A stretch of 5,109 bases of DNA from the NCBI GenBank assembly GCA_019634245.1, contig JAHQVR010000144.1, positions 1 through 5,109 on the forward strand. Reading direction: 5' to 3'. Below the pieces are notes generated by a model. That model saw nothing but the letters and a program-made list of their open reading frames with translations. It was not told the DNA's origin and did not search any database. The translations under genes and the position numbers were made by a program. Positions 1 to 5,109 of this stretch are shown piece by piece (positions within the stretch are counted from its first letter, which is position 1; every line of letters begins with the position of its first letter). The DNA comes from Gammaproteobacteria bacterium. Its GTDB lineage: Bacteria > Pseudomonadota > Gammaproteobacteria > Granulosicoccales > Granulosicoccaceae.

Positions 1-764
1 AACCCAACGGTCATCATCTTCGGACGGCGCTCGCCTTCTCGATAAAGCCAGTCAAAAGTGTCTTTTATATAGGTAAAGAATTCATTTCCAGTTTTATACC
101 CCTCTTTGCTCACAAACCGCGAGTCGTTGGTCTCCAACGAATAAGGCAAAATCAGGTGAGGCTCCCCATACTCAGTCGTCCAGTAAGGTAAATCGTCGGC
201 ATAGGAATCAGAGTCATACAAAAATGACCCTGCCTCAACAACTAGCTTCCTGGTATGAATGGAGGGGAGCCCTGCATAGTATCCCCTCGGGGGTTCGCCT
301 GTCAGCTTGAGCACCTGTTCAATACTTTTTTGTATATGTTGTCGTTCTTCTTCTTCAGATAGCTCGTGATAATCAATCCAACGCCAGCCATGGGGCTGTA
401 AATCAAACCCTGCGTCTACCATGGCCTGCAATGCATGAGGGTTTTGCTCGCCAGCCAGACCCACCAGATTGACGGTTGCTGGCAAGCCTCTCTGAGTGAA
501 CGCCTCTAACAGACGCCAATATCCCACCCGTGCACCATATTCATAATTTGATTCAATATTTAAATCTCGCTCGCCTGATCTCGCATCCACTACCAGATCG
601 GAAACACGAACTTCGGATCGATCATCGCCATTGAGAACGCACATTTCAGCGCCCTCTTCATAGTTAATACAAAAGTTTACTGCGATCTGTGCGCCTCCAG
701 GCCAATCGGCATGTGGAGGTTGATCACGATAACCGATAAGGTCTCTAGTAGGTCTTTGATACAT
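1..764 (-). CDS. puuE: PuuE-like allantoinase / polysaccharide deacetylase-family protein (3' end cut by window)
   Basis: The frame is open from an ATG at 764 to the left edge, giving 254 residues of a family usually about 300 long, so roughly the last 50-60 residues are missing. The start MYQRPTRDLIGY is family-typical. Other recognisable blocks are WPGGAQIAVNF (21-31), NYEEGAE (34-40), IESNYEYGARVGYWRL (70-85), HGWRWIDY (125-132), YDSDSYADDLPYW (183-195) and PKMMTVG (248-254). By family knowledge, PuuE is a cofactor-independent cytoplasmic allantoinase with a NodB-like fold that opens the allantoin ring to allantoate in purine catabolism. Two blocks differ from the PuuE sequences I remember: the segment usually like GRTxPNTR reads GLPSIHTR (165-172), and the residue before HGWRW is Pro. 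A related amidohydrolase with another substrate is therefore possible. No other purine gene is visible. Only a weak purine-rich ribosome site (AAGAGA) precedes the ATG. The family call is firm; the substrate is not. Confidence 0.8.
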   Translation of the reverse strand, partial: MYQRPTRDLIGYRDQPPHADWPGGAQIAVNFCINYEEGAEMCVLNGDDRSEVRVSDLVVDARSGERDLNIESNYEYGARVGYWRLLEAFTQRGLPATVNLVGLAGEQNPHALQAMVDAGFDLQPHGWRWIDYHELSEEEERQHIQKSIEQVLKLTGEPPRGYYAGLPSIHTRKLVVEAGSFLYDSDSYADDLPYWTTEYGEPHLILPYSLETNDSRFVSKEGYKTGNEFFTYIKDTFDWLYREGERRPKMMTVG

Positions 765-976
765 GTTGTCTCTTTTTAGATGGTCTCAGCAAAAGGCCCA
801 GTCAGACAGTTACAGAGATAGATGAAATCGGAATACCGAAGCTGTCTTATTAGCAATATGATAGTCGTGTGTAGTTTTGCATCCAGGCAGTGCAGAAACA
901 CGCAATTGTCCTTTATTATTTCCTGCGGCAATATTAGCATTCTGTCCGCCCTCAGCAATCATATGGAGAAAATATC
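765..976. promoter_or_regulatory. Divergent intergenic region between the puuE-like and MBL-fold genes
   Basis: This 212-bp spacer separates two genes that read away from each other, so it should hold the promoters of both. I found no convincing sigma-70 pair. Single -10-like hexamers occur (TATGAT at 857-862 on plus; TATCAT on minus) but without a good -35 at 16-18 bp. A small inverted repeat TCGG-AATA-CCGA lies at 828-839. Short open frames here on both strands have no recognisable protein content and I do not call them genes. That it is a regulatory region is inferred from gene orientation alone. Confidence 0.4.
965..968 (+). promoter_or_regulatory. Ribosome binding site of the MBL-fold gene
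   Basis: GGAG lies 8 bases before the ATG at 977. It is the best Shine-Dalgarno match in the window. It supports that start, as does the clean signal peptide that begins there. Confidence 0.7.
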
Positions 977-1831
977 ATGCAGACTGGAACGCGATTCTCA
1001 ATCATTAAGACATTTATTCTCTCAATCGCTCTGGCGTTAGCGACATCGACTGTCGTAGCACAAGATGCCACCAGAGCAATCACCAATATTGCAGGTGATG
1101 TCTATCGATTTCAAAATAACTTTCACTTCTCCATTTTCGTGATTACCGATGCAGGAGTGGTTGTTACAGATCCCATCAATGCTGAAGCTGCTTCCTGGTT
1201 AAATGATCAGATCGGAGAGTTAACCGAGCAACCCATCAGTCATTTAATCTATAGCCATAGTCATGGCGATCATGCTTCTGGTGGTGAATTCTTTGATGAT
1301 GTGAGCAATGTCATCACACACGAAAATGCCCCAGACAACATCGACGGCGTCGTGCCAACAAAACGATTTTCAGACACATTGAGCGTTGAACACGGCGGCA
1401 AAACTTTTGAGCTCAGCTATCTCGGCCCTGGCCATGGAACAGATCTAATTGCCATGGTGATTAGACCTGAGAATATCGCCTTTGTGGTCGACGCTGTCTC
1501 ATCCAAGCGATTGTTCTACCGTGACTTTCCGAACTCTAATGTTGATGACTGGATCAATCAGGTGAAAAAGGTAGAGTCACTGGACTTTGATATTCTGGCC
1601 GGTGGCCATGGAAAAGTGGGAGTCAAGGCAGATGTATCGGAGGCCCGAGTGTATCTTGAAGAACTACGCGCACAAGTCTTAGCAGGATTGAAAGCAGGCA
1701 AAACCGTTGGAGAGCTTCAGGAATCGATCACCATGGATAAGTATAAGGATTGGGGGTCTTATGAAAACTGGTTGGGCCTCAATATCGCGGGAATGGCCCG
1801 TTATCTATCGCAGTCTGGTGCGGTGCAATAG
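977..1831 (+). CDS. Exported metallo-beta-lactamase-fold hydrolase
   Basis: The 284-residue protein begins with a Sec-type signal peptide: basic R6 and K11, a hydrophobic core at about 13-22, and a likely signal peptidase I site after VVA28. The mature enzyme should be periplasmic. The MBL-fold zinc ligands are complete: HSHGDH at 94-99 (H94, H96, D98, H99), H153 in GPGHGTD, D172 in VVDAVS and H211 in GGHG. This predicts an active di-metal hydrolase. The C-terminal 70 residues (LEELRAQVLAGLKAGKTVGEL, then a Trp-rich YENWLGLNIAGMARYL) match a helical tail common in periplasmic MBL proteins annotated only as 'MBL fold metallo-hydrolase'. The substrate cannot be read from the sequence; nothing singles out a true beta-lactamase, glyoxalase II or sulfatase. 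The ATG at 977 has a good ribosome site. The gene diverges from the puuE-like gene, and 158 bp separate it from the next gene on the same strand. Confidence 0.9.
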   Translation: MQTGTRFSIIKTFILSIALALATSTVVAQDATRAITNIAGDVYRFQNNFHFSIFVITDAGVVVTDPINAEAASWLNDQIGELTEQPISHLIYSHSHGDHASGGEFFDDVSNVITHENAPDNIDGVVPTKRFSDTLSVEHGGKTFELSYLGPGHGTDLIAMVIRPENIAFVVDAVSSKRLFYRDFPNSNVDDWINQVKKVESLDFDILAGGHGKVGVKADVSEARVYLEELRAQVLAGLKAGKTVGELQESITMDKYKDWGSYENWLGLNIAGMARYLSQSGAVQ

Positions 1832-1920
1832 TCCAATTCATCTGCAGTCAAAAAGCGATCAGGAATTAAAAATAACTGCGCTTTGCAGTCGTTGAGACTC
1901 GCCAAAAAAACTAGCGCCCC

Positions 1921-1944
1921 ACGTTTGGTTGCAGCACAAAACGT
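1921..1944. repeat. Short inverted repeat (ACGTTT / AAACGT) upstream of the oxygenase gene
   Basis: Perfect 6-bp arms at 1921-1926 and 1939-1944 enclose a 12-base loop. It lies 90 bases past the stop of the MBL gene and 10 bases before the large palindrome at 1954. No T-run follows, so it is not a good intrinsic terminator. It could be a second operator half-site pair or chance. Confidence 0.3.
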
Positions 1945-1953
1945 CGCCTAAAC

Positions 1954-1989
1954 GGCTAGAATCGAAGGAAATTTCCCTCGATTCTGGCC
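1954..1989. promoter_or_regulatory. 36-bp near-perfect palindrome abutting a start codon (operator or RNA hairpin)
   Basis: The left half GGCTAGAATCGAAGGAAA and right half TTTCCCTCGATTCTGGCC match in 16 of 18 pairs. The exceptions are T1957/G1986, a G-U wobble in RNA, and A1966/C1977. The last base directly precedes the ATG at 1990. The only purine-rich ribosome-site-like string, AAGGAA at 1965-1970, lies inside the left arm and 19 bases from the ATG, too far for normal use. A -10-like TAGAAT (1957-1962) also lies in the left arm, though I see no good -35. Two readings fit: a repressor operator over the promoter with a very short leader, or a leader hairpin that hides the ribosome site. The symmetry is seen directly; the role is inferred. 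Confidence 0.6.
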
Positions 1990-2748
1990 ATGAAAAAAGC
2001 AGATACATTTGAGTTTTACCCCGTAGCCAGTATGCACGGCTCGCTACCTATGGGTGGGTATCAGGCGGACACACCGATTTATGCTGCAGATACCCGAAAC
2101 ATCATGGAGCCCAATCTTGAGTTGCCCCTCTGTCGTGTCGACCTTGAGGTTGGAGATCGCTTAGCTTTTTATATCGACAATGTGATCACACCTGCCGAAG
2201 CAGACCGCATAATCGCGCTCACCGAAGCGATGGGCTACCAGGATGCTGCACCGGGAATAGTGACACCGCCGGGTTTACGTTTAAATCAATCGGTCCACTG
2301 GCTGGGCAGCGATCTGATGTTTGAAAGGTTGTACAGCCGATTCAGGCATTTACTACCCCAGCGCCTTGATGGCGATGCGCTGTATGACAAACTCAGTCAG
2401 AGACTCAATATGTATCGATACGATCAAAACGATGTCTTCAACCCTCATACGGACGGTGACTGGCCGGGTTTTGGATTGAACGATACCCGAGATCAAATGC
2501 TTGAATGGGTCGGTCCACGATCCAAGCTCACCATGCTTCTGTATTTAAACGGACACGAAAGTGGCATCGAAGGCGGTGAAACCAAACTATTTGGCCCGAA
2601 TCAGAGTTTTGTCTCCGTCGCACCAAAAACCGGACGGGCACTGTTTTTTCGCCACGGGCAAACATTGGATTCAGTGATGCATGAAGGCACGCGGATAGCC
2701 GGTAATGTGAGTAAATACGTTGCCCGAATAAACGTGCTATATCACTGA
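1990..2748 (+). CDS. Fe(II)/2-oxoglutarate-dependent oxygenase, prolyl 4-hydroxylase-like
   Basis: The 252-residue protein has no signal peptide or membrane segment, so it should be cytoplasmic. The double-stranded beta-helix oxygenase core occupies about 135-252. The iron-binding triad is complete: H153 and D155 in NPHTDGDWPGF and H231 in VMHEG. K242 in SKYVARINVLY, 11 residues after H231, fits the basic residue that binds 2-oxoglutarate in the P4H family. LTMLLYLN (180-187) followed by GGETKLF (195-201) is also typical of P4H-like proteins. By family it would couple 2OG decarboxylation to hydroxylation of a protein side chain or small molecule; the substrate is unknown. About 55 N-terminal residues before GDRLAFYIDNVITPAEADRI look less conserved in type. 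Later ATGs (2032, 2050, 2104) lack ribosome sites, so I keep 1990, although that start also lacks a normally spaced site and follows a large palindrome. Confidence 0.85.
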   Translation: MKKADTFEFYPVASMHGSLPMGGYQADTPIYAADTRNIMEPNLELPLCRVDLEVGDRLAFYIDNVITPAEADRIIALTEAMGYQDAAPGIVTPPGLRLNQSVHWLGSDLMFERLYSRFRHLLPQRLDGDALYDKLSQRLNMYRYDQNDVFNPHTDGDWPGFGLNDTRDQMLEWVGPRSKLTMLLYLNGHESGIEGGETKLFGPNQSFVSVAPKTGRALFFRHGQTLDSVMHEGTRIAGNVSKYVARINVLYH

Positions 2749-2855
2749 TACGCGAAAACCTTCCAGGTTCTATTGCGAGCCTGACTTTCGAAACACCATC
2801 ACCGGCGGCATAAATAGCGCTGCTCAAATTCACCCGCGTAGAGCAATTATCCACC

Positions 2856-3779
2856 TTGGAAAAACAAACACCCGGCGGTCATTCTCCCCCCGCTCAGCAC
2901 ATTCACAAACCATTCCAGGGTATTTTATTTATGGTCCTTGGCATTGGAGCCTTGTCCATGATGGATGCGCTCGCAAAATCACTGGTGCAAAAGGAAATCA
3001 ATCCAATCCAAATACTAGGCTTGCGGCTTTTTATTGTGGTCCCGGTGATTTTAATCTTTTACACGTTTTCCGGCAGGCTACAAGAGCTGATGCCGGTCAG
3101 AAAAAAGTTTCAATTGATCCGTGCCTGCATCGGATTTCTTGCACCATTTTGTTTTTTTATGTCGCTGAAGTTTCTTCCGCTTTCGGATGCAGTGATCACC
3201 TCTTATTCTTCGATCATGATTATGACGGCGCTGTCCTACTTTGTGTTAAAGGAAAAAGTGGGGATACATCGCTGGGGAGCAGTTTTGGTCGGGTTTCTCG
3301 GCGTCTTCATTGCAATCTCGCCCACAGGAGAAGGGCAAATACTGGGGTATGTACTGGTCCTCATTGCGGCGCTGGCTTATGCGATACTGGTCGTGACCGG
3401 AAGAATGCTATCCAGTACTGAATCGGTGGGCTCGCTGGTTTTCGTTTTTAATCTCTGTGTTGGTTTGATTGCGCTGAGCATGACGCCCTTTATTTGGCAG
3501 CCCATTGATCAAGTAACGTTGTTGCAAATAGCCGGTCTGAGCTGCCTCGCACTGATCGGCCACTTCTGTATTGTCATCGCCTTTTCAAGGAGTCAGGCGA
3601 GTGTGATCGCGCCGTTTGAATACACCTCGATCATTTGGGCACTGATCATCGAATGGACTATCTGGCAATATCTACCGGCCCAGCGAACTGTGATCGGTGG
3701 CGTTATCATCATCTGCGCAGGAATCTATGTGATTTATCGGGAGAGTTTGCACACGACCCCACAAGCTCCCGCAAATTAA
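2856..3779 (+). CDS. DMT-superfamily transporter (EamA-type), probable TTG start
   Basis: This 307-residue integral membrane protein has about ten hydrophobic segments in two repeated halves, the EamA/DMT arrangement (roughly residues 20-155 and 165-298). Family-like features include MMDALAKSLVQ near the end of TM1, NPIQILGLRLF leading into TM2, PLSDAVITSYSSIMIMTALSYFVLKEKVG in the first half, and FEYTSIIWALIIEW then GGVIIICAGIYVIYRE in the second. DMT proteins usually export metabolites; the substrate cannot be named. The start is uncertain. TTG at 2856 is the only standard initiator in frame between the upstream stop (2811-2813) and an ATG at 2931. Starting at 2931, which has AGGG ten bases upstream, would remove part of TM1, so TTG is preferred although its ribosome site is poor. 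The gene follows the oxygenase gene by 107 bp on the same strand and converges on the next transporter gene. Confidence 0.88.
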   Translation: MEKQTPGGHSPPAQHIHKPFQGILFMVLGIGALSMMDALAKSLVQKEINPIQILGLRLFIVVPVILIFYTFSGRLQELMPVRKKFQLIRACIGFLAPFCFFMSLKFLPLSDAVITSYSSIMIMTALSYFVLKEKVGIHRWGAVLVGFLGVFIAISPTGEGQILGYVLVLIAALAYAILVVTGRMLSSTESVGSLVFVFNLCVGLIALSMTPFIWQPIDQVTLLQIAGLSCLALIGHFCIVIAFSRSQASVIAPFEYTSIIWALIIEWTIWQYLPAQRTVIGGVIIICAGIYVIYRESLHTTPQAPAN

Positions 3780-3803
3780 CAATAACCCGGAGTAAAACCG
3801 ATT

Positions 3804-3865
3804 AAAAATCTTAGGGAGCCTCTGATTAAAATTGGTCGTTCATGTTTTGATCAGAGGTTCCTTAG
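3804..3865 (-). terminator. Candidate intrinsic terminator of the minus-strand transporter gene
   Basis: Read on the minus strand, the stop codon at 3876-3878 is followed within about 10 bases by a long stem (3845-3865 with 3811-3831, 13-base loop). Two bases past the stem comes a run of five T (plus-strand A run 3804-3808). The stem core CCTCTGAT/ATCAGAGG is perfect, but three or four A-C mismatches interrupt the full stem in this orientation. On the plus strand the same positions are G-U wobbles and all 21 pairs can form, but no T-run follows. It may end transcription from both converging genes. Confidence 0.5.
3811..3865. repeat. 47-bp inverted-repeat element with flanking TTAG repeats in the convergent spacer
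   Basis: GGAGCCTCTGATTAAAA (3815-3831) and, on the other strand, GGAACCTCTGATCAAAA (from 3861 back to 3845) form 17-bp terminal inverted repeats with two differences around a 13-base centre. TTAG lies directly on each side (3811-3814 and 3862-3865) in the same orientation, like a target duplication. A four-base duplication of pattern YTAR is known for the IS5 group of insertion sequences, so this may be an end-to-end remnant of such an element. No transposase is present and it is very short. The repeats and flanks are seen directly; the mobile origin is inferred and unproven. Confidence 0.5.
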
Positions 3866-3882
3866 CTTAAAGCCTTTAAGCT
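3864..3882. repeat. 19-bp perfect palindrome over the stop codon of the minus-strand transporter gene
   Basis: AGCTTAAAG (3864-3872), one central C, then CTTTAAGCT (3874-3882), with 9 of 9 arm pairs matching. It includes the TAA stop (3876-3878) and the last alanine codon of the gene, and overlaps the right TTAG of the adjoining inverted-repeat element. With a one-base centre it would make a cramped hairpin. It may be a second transcript-end structure, a protein-binding site or chance. Confidence 0.45.
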
Positions 3883-4787
3883 GGTCGAGCCCTCGTAGCA
3901 ATGTACACCCCTCCGGCGGCGATAAAGATACCTGGCCAGGCTGTCAACGGAATCACCTCTCCTAGCAGTATCCAGGCGATCAATGCGGCCAGCGGGGGCA
4001 CCAGAAAGAACAGCGCTGACACACGACTCACTTCTCCCGCTCTGATCATCGCAAGTAGTAAACCAACCGCGATCACTGAATTTCCGATCACTAAATAAGC
4101 CACCGCGGCACTAAATTCCCAGGTCCACTCTACCGACTCTAGGAAGTTCCAGCTGTTTGCACCGGTTTCCAGTAGAAACGCAAATGGCAGGATACCAATC
4201 AAGCCAGCGGTGTAACCAATCAAATTAGCGGTAACAGGATGATGAGTAAGACCAAAGCGTTTCTCCCAAAGTGAAGCGCCCGTTATTCCCGCCAGGCCAA
4301 TGATCGCGGCGCCAAACCCAAGCAATGTCGGAGGTTCAATGGAAGACCGCGCCATGATCACGATGGCCGTACCCGCCAGCCCCAACACCAACCCGAACCA
4401 TCGTTGCCAACCAATTTGCTCGCCCGCCCAACGAGGTGCCGTAATACCGACAAGAATAGGTTGGAGGGACATAATTAATGCCAGAGTTCCGGCGCCAACG
4501 CCTAACGAAAATGCGACGTAACACAAACCAAAATAAACAGACTGCATCAGGAAACCCACCATCGCAAGGTGAAACCAATCAGCCCTGGTTTTCGGTAAAG
4601 GCGGTCGAAACAGTATCCATGCGGCGGCCATAATGGCCACCACGAGACCAAAGCGAATGACCAGCAACGCCATAGGCCCCGCATATTGCAAACCGACTTT
4701 GGCAGTTGCATACCCTCCCGACCAGAGAAACAAGAAGATGACAGGAGCTGCAGTCAGCCACAAAGGCTGGGGAATAGATTTACTCAT
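3876..4787 (-). CDS. DMT-superfamily transporter (EamA-type), second unrelated copy
   Basis: This 303-residue membrane protein has about ten transmembrane segments in two EamA halves (roughly 13-145 and 155-300). Family-like motifs are FLWSGGYATAKVGLQYAGPM at the end of TM1, LLVIRFGLVVAI in TM2, LALIMSLQPILVGI (102-115) closing the first half, and VPPLAALIAWILLGEVIPLTAWPG in the second. It belongs to the common metabolite or amino-acid exporter group of the DMT superfamily; the substrate is unknown. By eye it shares only family-level similarity with the transporter at 2856-3779, so the pair does not look like a recent tandem duplication. The ATG at 4787 is the first usable start, but no clear ribosome site precedes it (upstream bases GCTCTTACA). 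It lies 137 bp downstream of the TauD-like gene on the same strand, so co-transcription is possible. A stem with a T-run follows its stop. Confidence 0.9.
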   Translation of the reverse strand: MSKSIPQPLWLTAAPVIFLFLWSGGYATAKVGLQYAGPMALLVIRFGLVVAIMAAAWILFRPPLPKTRADWFHLAMVGFLMQSVYFGLCYVAFSLGVGAGTLALIMSLQPILVGITAPRWAGEQIGWQRWFGLVLGLAGTAIVIMARSSIEPPTLLGFGAAIIGLAGITGASLWEKRFGLTHHPVTANLIGYTAGLIGILPFAFLLETGANSWNFLESVEWTWEFSAAVAYLVIGNSVIAVGLLLAMIRAGEVSRVSALFFLVPPLAALIAWILLGEVIPLTAWPGIFIAAGGVYIATRARPA

Positions 4788-4874
4788 TGTAAGAGCATCG
4801 CAGACTCAGAAGTTTTTTCGTGTTTATGCAAACTGAAACGAATAAATAGAAGATTCATCCCAAGAGAAAGAAAT

Positions 4875-4893
4875 TCAGCTGCGAAGAAGCTGA
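4875..4893 (-). terminator. Weak hairpin downstream of the TauD-like gene
   Basis: On the minus strand, TCAGCT-(7 bases)-AGCTGA forms a 6-bp stem followed by a pyrimidine-rich tail ATTTCTTTCTC. It begins about 30 bases after the stop of the dioxygenase gene. The stem is short and AT-balanced and the T-run is broken, so termination here is only a possibility. The rest of the 137-bp spacer (4788-4924) shows nothing else I can name. Confidence 0.25.
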
Positions 4894-4924
4894 GAAGAAA
4901 GTTCGCCTCGGTAAAAGATTTGAG

Positions 4925-5109
4925 TTACGCGTGCAGTGCTTCTCCTTCAATGGTAATTCGATGCATCAATCGGCGTTGACCGTGATAGTCATTCAATGCT
5001 TTATGCCAGGTCGCACGGTTATCCCAAAACGCCACTGACCCAGGCTGCCACTGAAACCGATGCCGGAACTCATCTTTGAGACAGTGATCGTATAACTGCT
5101 TGAGCAACG
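4925..5109 (-). CDS. TauD/TfdA-family Fe(II)/2-oxoglutarate dioxygenase, C-terminal part (5' end cut by window)
   Basis: The frame is open from the right edge to a TAA at 4925-4927, giving 61 codons of a family of about 280-300 residues. The C-terminal signature is clear: [20 protein letters not shown], then [20 protein letters not shown]. By comparison with TauD, the His in ATWHKA is the distal iron ligand. The second Arg of the QRR triplet (11 residues on) and the Arg of MHR (15 residues on) are the 2-oxoglutarate carboxylate ligands. The HxD pair lies beyond the window. The first TTG codon at 5107 is an internal leucine, not a start. The family hydroxylates taurine, other sulfonates, aryloxyacetates, carnitine precursors and similar small carboxylates; the visible part does not decide among them. 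A DMT transporter follows on the same strand, which could move its substrate or product. Confidence 0.88.
   Translation of the reverse strand, partial: LLKQLYDHCLKDEFRHRFQWQPGSVAFWDNRATWHKALNDYHGQRRLMHRITIEGEALHA

Noticed and set aside
776..1040. Overlapping open frames of 60-72 codons on both strands in the divergent spacer
   Set aside because: They have no recognisable domains, compositions look random, and they overlap each other and the start of the MBL gene; chance frames are the simpler explanation.
1810..1890. GCAGTC occurring three times (1810, 1844, 1885) as possible iterons or regulator sites
   Set aside because: Six-base repeats at uneven spacing (34 and 41 bases), one inside coding sequence; not distinguishable from chance.
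2751..2777. Small hairpin AACCT-TCC-AGGTT after the oxygenase stop as a terminator
   Set aside because: The stem is only 5 bp and no T-run follows, so it does not support a terminator call.
2528..2854. A 108-codon minus-strand frame opposite the oxygenase gene and its downstream spacer
   Set aside because: Most of it is antisense to the conserved catalytic core of the oxygenase, and its translation shows no family features.
4300..4979. Several 60-97 codon frames on both strands over the second transporter gene
   Set aside because: They are shadows of a strongly supported membrane-protein gene; hydrophobic coding sequence commonly leaves such frames open.
5105..5107. TTG at the right edge as the start of a 60-residue protein
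   Set aside because: The frame stays open to the window edge and the sequence is the C-terminal TauD signature, so this codon is an internal leucine.
1..5109. CRISPR array, tRNA genes, toxin-antitoxin pair, or defence cluster
   Set aside because: No spaced direct repeats, cloverleaf-like sequence, small paired genes or nuclease/helicase motifs were seen on either strand.

Overview
This 5.1 kb window carries six protein genes, two of them cut by the window edges, with short spacers and no gene-free stretch over 300 bases. It holds no rRNA or tRNA genes, CRISPR array, phage genes or intact mobile element that I can see. The protein families (PuuE-type deacetylase/allantoinase, exported metallo-beta-lactamase-fold hydrolase, Fe(II)/2-oxoglutarate oxygenases, two EamA/DMT exporters) and the moderate base composition suggest a free-living Gram-negative bacterium. 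A proteobacterium, perhaps a marine gammaproteobacterium, is the likeliest source. That placement is inference from gene content; nothing in the window fixes the taxon.

Layout. At 1-764 (minus) is the N-terminal part of a PuuE-like protein, running off the left edge. A 212-bp divergent spacer separates it from a secreted MBL-fold hydrolase at 977-1831 (plus). Next, also on plus, come a prolyl-4-hydroxylase-like Fe(II)/2OG oxygenase at 1990-2748 and a DMT-family membrane transporter at 2856-3779 with a probable TTG start. On the minus strand, facing these, are a second and different DMT transporter (3876-4787) and, upstream of it, the C-terminus of a TauD/TfdA-family Fe(II)/2OG dioxygenase (4925-5109, cut by the right edge).

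How they fit together. The genes look like small accessory-metabolism units, not one obvious pathway. Two Fe(II)/2OG oxygenases of different families each lie next to a DMT-type exporter, and the allantoinase-like gene suggests use of organic nitrogen. A shared pathway is not demonstrated: the spacers are 97-212 bp and the strands alternate, so I would not call one operon.

The most unusual signals are non-coding. One is a 36-bp near-perfect palindrome (1954-1989) that ends on the base before the start codon of the 1990 oxygenase gene. The other is a 47-bp element with 17-bp terminal inverted repeats flanked by direct TTAG repeats, in the spacer between the two converging transporter genes; it may be a terminator, a relic of an insertion sequence, or both. 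A 19-bp palindrome overlaps the stop codon of the minus-strand transporter beside it. I do not see a clearly new multi-gene system in this window.
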